This document shows positions 1 through 10,686 of a stretch of DNA of 37,816 nt, one piece after another. Under the pieces are notes generated by a model that saw only the letters and a list, made by a program, of their open reading frames with translations, was not told the DNA's origin and ran no database searches. Location: NCBI GenBank assembly GCA_016875315.1, contig VGRQ01000004.1, positions 1 through 37,816 on the forward strand, in the 5' to 3' direction. A program made the position numbers and the translations under genes. Each line of letters opens with the position of its first letter. Position 1 is the first letter of the stretch. Source of the DNA: Deltaproteobacteria bacterium. Lineage in GTDB: Bacteria; Myxococcota_A; UBA796; SXON01.

Positions 1-72
1 CGCGTCGACCACCGGGGTGGCCACGCCCAGCTTCGGCGCGGCCAGTGACATCGATAACAACAGGGCGAGCAT
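1..72 (-). CDS. N-terminus of an exported protein, truncated by window edge (MLALLLSMSLAAPKLGVATPVVDA...)
   Basis: ATG at 72 (minus) followed by a hydrophobic signal-like stretch, open to the left window edge. Confidence 0.55.
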   Translation of the reverse strand, partial: MLALLLSMSLAAPKLGVATPVVDA

Positions 73-87
73 CACGACGCCGCTAAC

Positions 88-843
88 TCACGGCCACGGC
101 CACGACGGTGGTCGGGCCCACCCGGGCTCGCCGCCGTGGTGCAGCCCCGGCTCGTCGACGTAGGGACCGATGCGGCTGCGCTCGAGCCGCGAGAGGTGCG
201 CCACCGTGCCGAGCCTAGCCGCCACGTCGCGGGCGAGAGCACGCACGTAGAAGCCACCCCCGCAGACAATCTCCAGTCGCGACCATGTATCACCATGTAT
301 CAGCCACCGCGCCGCGTGCAGGTACACCCGAGACGGCGGCAGCTCCACCGCCTCGCCCCGGTGTACGCGCGCGTAGGCCCGCTCCCCGCCCACGCGCTTG
401 GCGGAGGTGGCCGGCGGTACCTGCTCGGTGAAGCCGACGAAGGCAGACAGCGCCTCGTCGAGCCCCGCCCGCGGCACCGTCCCCTCGCGCACCACGGCGC
501 CGGTGGGATCGAGGTTGTCGGTCTCGATCCCCCAGCGCACGTCGGCCACGTAGGTCTTGGGCAGGCGATGGAGGGCTTCGAAGCTGTGTACAGCGTCGCC
601 CACCAGCACCAGCAACAGCCCCTCGGCGAAAGGGTCGAGGGTGCCCCCGTGGCAGGCCCGGAGGCGGCTGCCGGCCCGCACCTCGAGCTCGCTCACCACC
701 TCCTTGAAGCGCTCGAAGCTCGTGACGCCCGGCGGCTTGTGGACTCGCCAGGTGCCATCCACCGGCGAAACTCTCGCGCGCGGCCTGCCCCGCTTCAGCC
801 GATCACCTTCTGGAACACCATCAGCGCCAGGGTGGCAAACCAC
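88..843 (-). CDS. truB: tRNA pseudouridine(55) synthase TruB
   Basis: TruB motifs KPPGVTSFE, HGGTLDPFAEGLLLVLVG, KTYVADVRWGIETDNLDPTG; true start may be nearer 770, because the listed N-terminus overlaps the neighbouring gene. Confidence 0.9.
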   Translation of the reverse strand: MVCHPGADGVPEGDRLKRGRPRARVSPVDGTWRVHKPPGVTSFERFKEVVSELEVRAGSRLRACHGGTLDPFAEGLLLVLVGDAVHSFEALHRLPKTYVADVRWGIETDNLDPTGAVVREGTVPRAGLDEALSAFVGFTEQVPPATSAKRVGGERAYARVHRGEAVELPPSRVYLHAARWLIHGDTWSRLEIVCGGGFYVRALARDVAARLGTVAHLSRLERSRIGPYVDEPGLHHGGEPGWARPPSWPWP

Positions 844-1223
844 AGCGCGTGGAAAGCCGGGCCGAGCCAGCGCAGGCGCCCGAGCGCCACCGGGTCGGTG
901 CTGTTGGCGAGCAGCGCGTCGAGGGTGCGGAAGTAGGTGGCCTGTACCCCCACGAGCACCAGGGTGTTGAACAAGCCCACGTGTACCGCCACCGGCACGC
1001 TGCCAAGACCGCCCAGGGCGTAGACCAGGTAGAACCCTGTGAGTAACACCACGACCGAGGCGATCCGCGCCGCCCGCGCCACGCGACGTGCCCGGTCGGC
1101 GAGCCCGAGGAAGTCACCGAGGCGAGCCACGGTATAGCGAGTGTCGCCGGTGATGAACATCATCGCGCCAAACCACGCGGCGATGGCGGCGAGGTGCAAC
1201 AGGCGGGCGAGGTAGTAGTCCAC
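795..1223 (-). CDS. Small integral membrane protein (about 4 TM, CopD/DUF-like)
   Basis: 142 aa with several hydrophobic helices and HLAAIAAWFGAMMF motif. Confidence 0.65.
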   Translation of the reverse strand: MDYYLARLLHLAAIAAWFGAMMFITGDTRYTVARLGDFLGLADRARRVARAARIASVVVLLTGFYLVYALGGLGSVPVAVHVGLFNTLVLVGVQATYFRTLDALLANSTDPVALGRLRWLGPAFHALWFATLALMVFQKVIG

Positions 1224-1238
1224 GGCTTGCGACCCGTA

Positions 1239-3173
1239 TCAGGTCGGCTCGACATCGAGCACGGTGTGTACCGTCTCCGCCGTGCCCGGGTCGGTGGTGA
1301 AGAGCCGCCCGCGCCGCATCCTTCCTTGCAGCATCTCCATCCCCGGCGCCTCGGGACGGCCCGCGCGCACCGGCACGAAGCGCCACCACGCGCGCGACCC
1401 CGAGTGTACCCGCGCGCCGATCGCCAGTGATACACGCCCCATCGTCCAGCGAGGGTTCACCTCGACGATCGGGTCGATGACCAGCTGATCGTCGTGTTGA
1501 TACACCAGTGTATCAACGCCCACCGGGCCCTCCACGCCGAGCGCGGCGAGGCGGCCGCCGAGGAACTCGCCCACGGCCACCACCAGCCGCTGGAGCCAGC
1601 GAGGGTCGCCCCCCTCGCCCCCGAGCCAGCGGCGCACCGCGCCGGGCTCCTGCTCCAGCCAGCGACTGGGCCGCGTGCCGGTGAACTGTCCCCGGGCGTC
1701 GGTGTCGAAGCGCACCACGCCGCGCGGATGGGCGCGCCCCCCGGCCACGTCGTAGTGAAAGCTCAGGTCGAGCACCCGCTCCACCCAGGGCTCGGCGCGC
1801 AGCCGGCCGTGCAGGGCCAGTTGTTTCTCCACCCAGGCCTCCACCGCCGGCGAGATCACCCCCCGCGCGCGGCCCCGTCCCGCCGTGGAGAAGGGGGCCT
1901 TTACCACCCATCCCCGGGCCAGCGCGGCCCCGGCCTCGGCCACCGTGGTCACCGCCTCACCGCTGATACATCGAACGTGTGTATCATGTATCAGACTTGA
2001 AAAGTCGTGCTTCCACATCATGTGTTGCACCTTGTCTGCTGCCACGCGCAAGCCGGGCTGGTAACGCCGCCCGTCGCGCACCAGCAGCAGGCCGTCGGCG
2101 GTGGTCCCAGGGCCCCAGCCCCAGGGTTCCAGCCGCCCGAGCTTGCGTGTCCCGAGCACGTCGAGACTGGCGACCGTCTCGGGCAGCGGGCAGCCGGCCG
2201 CCGCCATCTCGCCAGCCCAGCTCTCGGTCGGCTCGCGGGGCATCACCACCACGTCGTCGGGCGCGGCGAGGAAGCTGAGCAGGGGCGCTAGATCCGCGGC
2301 CAGAGATCGCGCGGCCCCGGTCGGCGCGTGCCCCGGCTTGCCGCGGGCCAGCTCGTCTTCTACCGAGGGGTTGAAGACCCACGCGGCAGGGGGCCGTCCC
2401 TTGGACGCCTGGTATCGCGACAGTCGCTCGATGAACTCCTCGCCGAGCCCCGCCTTACGACGGCCCTCCACGTCGAAGCTCGGCCCCTTGGCTCTCGCGA
2501 GACCAAGCGGAGGGGAGAGCGCCGTGGAAAGCACCTCCCAATCGCTGCGCGATGGATCTTTCCAACGGTGAAACCAGGACAACCCGAAACGAACGTGACC
2601 CACCTCGTCGTCGTGTACCTGCCGCAGCACCCCGGCGGTTTCCCCGTCGCCGACCTCGCGGAACAGGTGCTCGAAGTGCAGCGCGTAGTCGAGGTTGGCC
2701 TGCTCGAACACCAGCGCCATGCGCATCACGTAGTCGAGCGGCGAGCTCATCCCCTGGAGCGCACGCCAGAAGAAGTCGTTGAGCGGCAGCTCCCCAAGCT
2801 CGACGCCGAGCGCGGCCATGCGTCCGAGGTACAGCCGAAGGTGAACCTGCTCCTCCACCAGCGTGGTGGCGATCCCGGCACGGAAAGCCCGGGGCGCCTC
2901 GGGAAAGGCGAGCAGGGTGGCGGCCATCGCCTCCAGGGCGAGCAGCTCGTGGTTGGCGAAGCGGTGCAACAGCCGGCCGCGCGCGGCCTCGTCGTCGAGC
3001 CGACCCGGGAGATCCGCGCGCTCGCGGGCGAAGGCCAGGCCCGGGGGACGCGAGGGCTGGTCGACGCGGGTGGACGCGCCCGGCGCGTGGTCGGTCCACG
3101 CCGGTGGCGCCCAGAGCTTGCCGTCGAGCGTGGTGGCCCCGAGGATCGACTCCGCCCAGGCCCGCAGCTCCAT
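1239..3173 (-). CDS. Fusion protein: N-terminal ferritin-like diiron domain (DUF455-like) plus C-terminal ATP-grasp-like domain
   Basis: ATG at 3173 gives MELRAWAESILGATTLDGKLWAPP. Diiron-type motifs: LEAMAATLLAFPEAP, LVEEQVHLRLYLG, FEQANLDYALHFEHLF, HDDEVGHVRFGLSWF. C-terminus: KAPFSTAGRGRARG and GVDTLV..VIDPIVEVNPRWTMGR. Confidence 0.75.
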   Translation of the reverse strand: MELRAWAESILGATTLDGKLWAPPAWTDHAPGASTRVDQPSRPPGLAFARERADLPGRLDDEAARGRLLHRFANHELLALEAMAATLLAFPEAPRAFRAGIATTLVEEQVHLRLYLGRMAALGVELGELPLNDFFWRALQGMSSPLDYVMRMALVFEQANLDYALHFEHLFREVGDGETAGVLRQVHDDEVGHVRFGLSWFHRWKDPSRSDWEVLSTALSPPLGLARAKGPSFDVEGRRKAGLGEEFIERLSRYQASKGRPPAAWVFNPSVEDELARGKPGHAPTGAARSLAADLAPLLSFLAAPDDVVVMPREPTESWAGEMAAAGCPLPETVASLDVLGTRKLGRLEPWGWGPGTTADGLLLVRDGRRYQPGLRVAADKVQHMMWKHDFSSLIHDTHVRCISGEAVTTVAEAGAALARGWVVKAPFSTAGRGRARGVISPAVEAWVEKQLALHGRLRAEPWVERVLDLSFHYDVAGGRAHPRGVVRFDTDARGQFTGTRPSRWLEQEPGAVRRWLGGEGGDPRWLQRLVVAVGEFLGGRLAALGVEGPVGVDTLVYQHDDQLVIDPIVEVNPRWTMGRVSLAIGARVHSGSRAWWRFVPVRAGRPEAPGMEMLQGRMRRGRLFTTDPGTAETVHTVLDVEPT

Positions 3174-3229
3174 GCCGGTCGCGTAGCCCCCCAGCCCGCG
3201 GGATAGCAACCCGGCCCCGAGGGTTCGCC

Positions 3230-5062
<1,833 letters not shown>

Positions 5063-5064
5063 GA

Positions 5065-5973
5065 CTACGCCGCCGACCAGGGCGTCGTGGGCCAGAGATC
5101 GCCGAGGAACTCGAGGCAGGCGCGCACGCGCGCGGGCAGGTGGGAGCGGTGTGGCCTCACCGCCCAGAAGTGTAGCGCGAGCGGCTCGTGCGACTTCAGC
5201 ACCGCGCGCAGGCGACCGCTGGCGAGGTGTTCGTGTACCTCGAAGTCCGGGAGGTAGGCCACGCCAAGCCCGGCGAGCGCACAGTCGAGGATCGCGTCGG
5301 TGGAGTTGGAGGTCACCGGCCCGTTGACGTTGACCACCGTCTCCTCCTTGCCCCGCTTGAAGCGCCACGCGCGCGGGTTCGCCATGCCCGAGTAGAGCAA
5401 GCAGCGGTGCCTCGACAAGTCGGCAGGTCGATTGATGGCATTGGCGTTGTCGAGGTACTCGGGGGCACCCACCGCCACGACCCGAAAGGGCCACAGGCGC
5501 TTGGCCACGAGCGAGTTGTTCTCCACCGCGCCTCCTCGCACGGCGAGGTCGTAGCCCTCGGCCACGAGGTCGACCTTGCGGTCGGTGAGGTCGACCAGCA
5601 CGCTCAACTCGGGGAAACGCTTCTGGAAGGCCGCGAGTTGTGCCGAGAGGTAGCGCCGCCCGAAGGACACCGGGAGCGATACTCGCAGCGTGCCCACCAC
5701 CTCGTCGCGCTCGGCGCTGGCGCGGGCCTCGGCGTGCTTCATCGACTCCAGGAGGGGGGAGGCCGCCTCGTAGAAGGTGAGCCCGGTGTGGGTGGTGGAG
5801 ATGCGACGCGTGGACCGGTGGAGCAGCCGGACACCCAGTCGAGTTTCAAGCTGTGTTATCAACCTGCTCGCGTGGCTCCGCGAGATGCCCATGTGCTTCG
5901 ACGCAGCCGCGTAGCTGCCCATCTCGACCACCCGTACGAACACCTCGACGTCTGTGAACTGCTTCAGCGACAT
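5065..5973 (-). CDS. LysR-family transcriptional regulator
   Basis: N-terminal wHTH (MGSYAAASKHMGISRSHASRLITQLETRLGVRLLHRSTRRISTT) and LysR effector-domain pattern. Confidence 0.92.
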   Translation of the reverse strand: MSLKQFTDVEVFVRVVEMGSYAAASKHMGISRSHASRLITQLETRLGVRLLHRSTRRISTTHTGLTFYEAASPLLESMKHAEARASAERDEVVGTLRVSLPVSFGRRYLSAQLAAFQKRFPELSVLVDLTDRKVDLVAEGYDLAVRGGAVENNSLVAKRLWPFRVVAVGAPEYLDNANAINRPADLSRHRCLLYSGMANPRAWRFKRGKEETVVNVNGPVTSNSTDAILDCALAGLGVAYLPDFEVHEHLASGRLRAVLKSHEPLALHFWAVRPHRSHLPARVRACLEFLGDLWPTTPWSAA

Positions 5974-6025
5974 GGAGCGAGCCTCGGCGGGAGCGAGCTA
6001 GGGGGAGTTCGGTGCGCGGCGGCAC

Positions 6026-6046
6026 CATGCGACGTATTGTCGCATG
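6026..6046. promoter_or_regulatory. Candidate LysR operator: perfect inverted repeat CATGCGAC-GTATT-GTCGCATG
   Basis: 8-bp arms with 5-nt spacer, between divergent lysR (start 5973) and the cyclo-ligase gene (start about 6091). Confidence 0.5.
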
Positions 6047-6090
6047 CATCGAGAGTGAGCCGCCACCACAATGTACGCGGAGATGTCGCC

Positions 6091-6654
6091 GTGGACCAGA
6101 CGCCATCGAGCCCTGACAAGAGCGCCCTCCGCCGCCGGCTGCGCGCCGAACTCGCCGGGCTCGCGCCAGGCGCGGTGGCCCGGCGGTCGGAGGCGGTGCT
6201 GGCGGCCCTGGTCCCGGAGATCGCGCGCGGCACCGTGCTCGCCTATGCGCCCTTGCCGCGCGAGGTGCAACTGGATCCCGTGCTCGTGACCCTGGCCACC
6301 GAAGGGCGACTGGTGCTCCCCCGCGTGGTGGGCGAGGAGCTCTCGCTGCACCGCGTGGCCGACATCGCCGGCCTGCGCCGGGGATCCCTCGGTATCCGCG
6401 AGCCGGGCGCCGACTGCCCCCGGGTGGAGCCCGGCGACATCGAAGTGGTGCTGGTTCCCGGCCTCGCCTTCGGGCGCGACGGCACCCGCCTCGGGCGGGG
6501 CGGCGGCTATTTCGACCGGCTCTTGCCCCGGCTGCGGGCGCGGCGCGTGGGGGCGTGCTTCGCCCTGCAGCTCTTCGACACCGTTCCCACCGAGCCCCAT
6601 GACGCGCGCGTGGATGCCGTCGTCACCGAGGAAGGCTGCTTGCGAGTGGGATAG
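6091..6654 (+). CDS. 5-formyltetrahydrofolate cyclo-ligase
   Basis: LVPGLAFGRDGTRLGRGGGYFDRLLPR motif typical of the family; GTG start at 6091. Confidence 0.88.
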   Translation: MDQTPSSPDKSALRRRLRAELAGLAPGAVARRSEAVLAALVPEIARGTVLAYAPLPREVQLDPVLVTLATEGRLVLPRVVGEELSLHRVADIAGLRRGSLGIREPGADCPRVEPGDIEVVLVPGLAFGRDGTRLGRGGGYFDRLLPRLRARRVGACFALQLFDTVPTEPHDARVDAVVTEEGCLRVG

Positions 6655-6662
6655 CGGCGCGC

Positions 6663-7040
6663 ATGTCCCAGCCCGCCGCTCTCCCCGTTCCCATCGTGAT
6701 CTTCGCCGCGATCTTGATGTCGCAGCTCGTCCTCGTGGCGGTGTCCTTCGCGGTCCCGCCCGGAGGAAGCAACCCGTCGATTGGCCCCTTCCTGGTGCTG
6801 CCGGCGGCGGCCACGGCCGGCCTGTCGCTGGTGGCGCCGCACCTGTTCGGCCCCAAGTTCGACCGTCTCACCCTCCACATCCTGCGATGGGCTCTCGCCG
6901 AGTCCGCCACGATCCTCGGCTTCGTCGCGGCGTTCATGGGCGCGCCGCGGCTGTTCCAGGCCGCCTGCACGGCGATGGGCCTGGTGGCGATGTTCGCGGC
7001 CTTCCCGCCGCGCGATCTGGCCGGCCCGCCACGCCGCTAG
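6663..7040 (+). CDS. Small integral membrane protein
   Basis: 125 aa, about 4 hydrophobic segments. Confidence 0.6.
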   Translation: MSQPAALPVPIVIFAAILMSQLVLVAVSFAVPPGGSNPSIGPFLVLPAAATAGLSLVAPHLFGPKFDRLTLHILRWALAESATILGFVAAFMGAPRLFQAACTAMGLVAMFAAFPPRDLAGPPRR

Positions 7041-7077
7041 GGACGGCAGCCACCAGCGCGCGGGTTAGCGCCGGGCC

Positions 7078-7641
7078 GTGCTGTTCACTTTCGCCCTCGC
7101 CCTCGCCCAGCCCCCGGCCTTCCCCTCGCTCACTGCCGACGAGAAGGCAAAGTTCGACGCGGGCGAACTCGTCATCCGGGCCGACACCAGCTCCCCCACC
7201 ACGGTATCGACCGGCATCGTGAAGGTGAAGGCCCCGCCCGAGCTGCTCTGGACGGAAACCCTCGACTTCCCCGCGCGCCTGCCCGAGAACCCCACGCTCA
7301 AGAGCATCGAGGAGTACGGCCGCATCTCGCCCGACAACTGGTACGTGCGCTTCGAGATGTCGATCTTCGGCATCCACGTGACCATCCACGACCACTGGAC
7401 CTGCTTCCCCGCCGAGTCCTACTGCACCTGGGTGCAAGATCCCGACGCCAAGAGCGACGTGCGCGAGGAGAAGGGCTGGCTCCTGGTGGTGCCGCATCCC
7501 GAGGGAAGCGCCATCGCCTTCCACAGCGAGTTCATCTCCGAGGTGTGGGCGCCCTCGTGGATTCGCAAGTGGCTGGCCAACGACAGCATGGTCAACGTGC
7601 TCGACAAGCTCCGCGTCCGCACCGAGCGCAAGGCGAAGTAG
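7078..7641 (+). CDS. Exported SRPBCC/START-like protein
   Basis: Short signal-like N-terminus MLFTFALALAQ; length and motif pattern resemble START-type proteins. Confidence 0.55.
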   Translation: MLFTFALALAQPPAFPSLTADEKAKFDAGELVIRADTSSPTTVSTGIVKVKAPPELLWTETLDFPARLPENPTLKSIEEYGRISPDNWYVRFEMSIFGIHVTIHDHWTCFPAESYCTWVQDPDAKSDVREEKGWLLVVPHPEGSAIAFHSEFISEVWAPSWIRKWLANDSMVNVLDKLRVRTERKAK

Positions 7642-7643
7642 GC

Positions 7644-8354
7644 TCAGGGCAGGCAGGGAATCGGCTTGCCGTCGCCCCCGAGCTGGGGCGTGCAGCCCGC
7701 GCCGTAGCGAGCCGCCACGTCGGCCGCGTGTACCTCCACCCCGCGCATGAAGCTCGCCATCGAGGCGCGGGTGTAGGCCTCGGCGGCCTCCGCGGGGATG
7801 TTCCCCCCGAGGTCGACCCGCACCTGATACACCGCCAGCGTATCGGCTGTATCAAGTGATACAAGCAACCATGAACCTGTGTTATCGGCCATGGTGATGG
7901 CGCCGTCGAAGGCGGCCGGGTCGGTACGCTCGCGTGACTCCGCCAGCCGGGCGTTGTCGATGCGCCACGCCCGCTCCCACACGCCGGTCGACAGGGCCAG
8001 GGCGGTGTTGTTGCGCAGCCGCAGCACCCAGTGACGGTCTTGCACCGGCCAGGGCATGTCGAGCCGCTGGTAGAGCAGCTTGGGTGACGACCAGCGCCCT
8101 TCCAGCGCGATCTCGGTGAGCCCCTCCACGTCTTCGCTCAGGCGATCGTCGGTGAGCGACAGCCACACCAGCGCCTGGGGCACGCGCATCAGGCCCACGC
8201 CCACGGCACTGTCGGCGCTGCTGATCCGTCCCACGCGACCGGCCGCCGCGTCGTCGAACACGGCGCGAGGCAAGCTCGGCGGCGGGTTCTCCGCCATCTG
8301 CCCCACCTGGGCCGCCACCTCCGCCCAGCTGGCGGCGAGGGCGGCCGCGTCCAT
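7644..8354 (-). CDS. START/SRPBCC-like protein, convergent with the previous gene
   Basis: LYQRLDMPWPVQDRHWVLRLRNN resembles START-domain 'pWP...RD' pattern. Confidence 0.55.
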   Translation of the reverse strand: MDAAALAASWAEVAAQVGQMAENPPPSLPRAVFDDAAAGRVGRISSADSAVGVGLMRVPQALVWLSLTDDRLSEDVEGLTEIALEGRWSSPKLLYQRLDMPWPVQDRHWVLRLRNNTALALSTGVWERAWRIDNARLAESRERTDPAAFDGAITMADNTGSWLLVSLDTADTLAVYQVRVDLGGNIPAEAAEAYTRASMASFMRGVEVHAADVAARYGAGCTPQLGGDGKPIPCLP

Positions 8355-8357
8355 CGC

Positions 8358-8777
8358 CTAGTTGAACACGAAGGGGTGCGAGGTCACGACGGTACCGCCG
8401 CTCGGCGCGGGGAACTTCAGGCGTTTCACGCCCGCCACCACGCAGTCCTCGAGCATCGGGTTCTTGAGGTTCGACTCCGCCGTCTTGGCGTTGGCCACGG
8501 CGCCGGTGCTGGTGATCTCCCAGGACACCACCATCCGGCCCTGGGCGGCCGAGCCGCCGTAGCGCGTGACGCAGTCCTGCACGGTCCAGCTCCCCTTCTT
8601 GATCACGGCGGAGATCTGGCTGGGGAGCAGCTCGCCCTGGCCCTCGTCCATGTCGCGACCCTCGTCCATGTCGGCGGCGGCGGCGGCGGGCTCGGCAGCG
8701 GCCGAGGGCGGCGGCGCGTCCATGTCGAACTCGGCCTCGTCCTTGGCGAGCGCGGTCACGAAGAGGGCCATGAGCAT
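8358..8777 (-). CDS. AgmX/PglI C-terminal-like (TonB-like) exported protein
   Basis: Signal-like N-terminus and VQDCVTRYG...GRMVVSWEITSTGAVANAKTAESNLKNPMLEDCVVAGVKRLKFPAPSGGTVVTSHPFVF pattern. Confidence 0.7.
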   Translation of the reverse strand: MLMALFVTALAKDEAEFDMDAPPPSAAAEPAAAAADMDEGRDMDEGQGELLPSQISAVIKKGSWTVQDCVTRYGGSAAQGRMVVSWEITSTGAVANAKTAESNLKNPMLEDCVVAGVKRLKFPAPSGGTVVTSHPFVFN

Positions 8778-8829
8778 CGGTCACCCCGGGGCGGCGGAAT
8801 CCTAGCGCAATACGCGCGGCAGGAGAAGC

Positions 8830-9528
8830 ATGATCGACCCCTACGCGAAGATCGCCCGCTGGTACGACGCCGAGTTCGAGGGTGCGAGCGCCGACATCCG
8901 TAGCTTCGTGGCTAGGAACGCGGGCCCTCGTGTGCTCGTCCTCGGCTGCGGGACCGGCCGGGTGTGCCGGGGTTTCCCCGCTGATCGGAACGTGGTGGGC
9001 CTCGACTTGAGTGCCCCGATGATCGAGGCGGCGCGGGCCCGGGGCGGCGAGTACCACGTGGGCGACATGCGGGCCTTCGACCTCGGCAGCTTCGACGAGG
9101 TGATCATCCCCAATGGCAGCTTCGCCTTCCTTCGGAGCCGGGCCGACCGCGCCGCCTGCCTCGCCGCCTGCGCCCGCGCGGCGCCCGTGCTCACCATCGA
9201 CGTGCCCATGCCCGACTTCGCGCTCCTGGGACAGCCCCACACGCCCGAGCGACCGGCATGGTCGGGGCTCGTGGACGGCGTGGCGGTCGAGCGCACCCGC
9301 GAGGTGTTCCGCGAGCCGGTGGCCCAGCGCCTGCGCCTGGTGGACCGCTACCGCGCCGGCGGCGAGCCCATCGTGAGCGAGCTGGTGCTCCACCTCTTCA
9401 CCCGCGACGAGATGGAGTGGATGCTCGAGGCCAGCGGCTTCTACGTCGACGAGGCCTGGGGCGACCACGCCGGCGGGCCGGTGCGGGAGGGGTGCGACCG
9501 GCTGGTGGTGCGGGCCCTGCGGCTCTAG
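8830..9528 (+). CDS. Class I SAM-dependent methyltransferase
   Basis: IARWYDAEFEG.., VLVLGCGTGRV, NVVGLDLSAPMIEAAR; RBS-like AGGAGA upstream. Confidence 0.85.
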   Translation: MIDPYAKIARWYDAEFEGASADIRSFVARNAGPRVLVLGCGTGRVCRGFPADRNVVGLDLSAPMIEAARARGGEYHVGDMRAFDLGSFDEVIIPNGSFAFLRSRADRAACLAACARAAPVLTIDVPMPDFALLGQPHTPERPAWSGLVDGVAVERTREVFREPVAQRLRLVDRYRAGGEPIVSELVLHLFTRDEMEWMLEASGFYVDEAWGDHAGGPVREGCDRLVVRALRL

Positions 9529-10655
9529 CGGATCGTCCCCACGATCCCCGTCCAGGACTGGTTGGTGCAGTCCACGCAGGCACGACCGGCGCCGGTGAAG
9601 GTGGCGGTGAAGGTGGCGGTGAAGGTGCCGTCGCCGGTGAACTCGCCTTCCAGCGTGTAGGCCTCCTCGCAGCTGCCCGCGAGCACGCGCTCCACCGAGA
9701 ACTCGGTGGTGCTGCTCCAGTAGCCGCTCATCGTGCCCGGCTGGGAGCCGGTGCCCACCGAGGTGATGTCGATCGCCGGGTAGCTGTCGAGGATGGACAC
9801 CTGGTCGAAGTCGATCATCACGTAGGTGTAGGCGCAGTCGTACTCGATGGTGGTGTCGAGGTCGTAGGTGCCGTCCACCGAGCACTCGTCGTCGCGACCG
9901 CTGCAGTCGTTGTCGATGCCGTCGTCGCACACTTCCTCGAGGTTCGGCGAGCGGGTGGCGTCGTTGTCGTCGCAGTCGGCGTCGCAGGCGGAAACGCCGT
10001 CGAGGTCGGCATCGGTCTCGTCGAGGGTGGCCGCGTCGCAGTCGTCGTCGATGCCGTTGCAGGCGGTTTCCAGCGCGCCGGGGCTCACCGTGGGCGAGAG
10101 GTCGGCGCAGTCCTCGCACTCGGTGTAGCCGTCGGCGTCGTGGTCGAGGCCGTCGGGGGTCTCGTCGTCGCAGTCGTTGTCGACCGAGTCGCAGCTCACC
10201 TCCGACGCGGTGGGGCTGATCAGCGCGTCGCTGTCGTTGCAGTCGGCGTCGTTCTCCACGAAGCCCTCGCCCAGCTCGCAGGCGCTGCCGGGGTTGTAGG
10301 GGTCGCCGAAACCGTCGCCATCGACATCCGCGAAGTAGGTGCTGCCGCCGCTGCCGTCGACGCTGTCGTCGGCGTCGTCGACGAGGTCGTCGCAGTCGTC
10401 GTCCACCTCGTTGCACACCTCCTGGCCGCCCGGGTTGATGGCCTCGTCGGCGTCGTTGCAGTCGAGCTTCTCGGCGGGGTACGTCGCCACGCAGTCGTCG
10501 TTGTCGCCGTCGAAGTAGCCGTCGCCGTCGCGATCGAAGGGGCCATCCACGTCTTTGCCCTCGGCGCCCTGGAGCACGCCGTCGCAGCGGGCGGTCTCGG
10601 TGACGGACACGTCGTTGGCGCAGCCCATGACGAACAGTAGAGCGAGGTGCCGCAT
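9525..10655 (-). CDS. Lipoprotein with MopE-type putative metal-binding repeats
   Basis: MRHLALLFVMGC lipobox; repeated D-x-D-x-DG...DCND...CN..DDDCD motifs. Confidence 0.8.
   Translation of the reverse strand: MRHLALLFVMGCANDVSVTETARCDGVLQGAEGKDVDGPFDRDGDGYFDGDNDDCVATYPAEKLDCNDADEAINPGGQEVCNEVDDDCDDLVDDADDSVDGSGGSTYFADVDGDGFGDPYNPGSACELGEGFVENDADCNDSDALISPTASEVSCDSVDNDCDDETPDGLDHDADGYTECEDCADLSPTVSPGALETACNGIDDDCDAATLDETDADLDGVSACDADCDDNDATRSPNLEEVCDDGIDNDCSGRDDECSVDGTYDLDTTIEYDCAYTYVMIDFDQVSILDSYPAIDITSVGTGSQPGTMSGYWSSTTEFSVERVLAGSCEEAYTLEGEFTGDGTFTATFTATFTGAGRACVDCTNQSWTGIVGTIR
9593..9628. repeat. 12-bp tandem repeat x3 (CGGTGAAGGTGG) within CDS
   Basis: Three contiguous units encoding FTATFTATFT. 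Confidence 0.85.
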
Positions 10656-10686
10656 GGAGTCTCCGTGGCTAGGATAGCGTAGCGCA

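Noticed and set aside
5974-6090. Possible 6S RNA upstream of the folate cyclo-ligase gene
   Set aside because: Only ~117 nt between lysR and the cyclo-ligase start and no long 6S-like hairpin seen; the ssrS-ygfA synteny is not supported here
9525-10655. Treating MopE-like repeats as a novel repeat family
   Set aside because: Matches the known 'putative metal-binding motif' Asp/Cys-rich repeat type common in Myxococcota-like genomes
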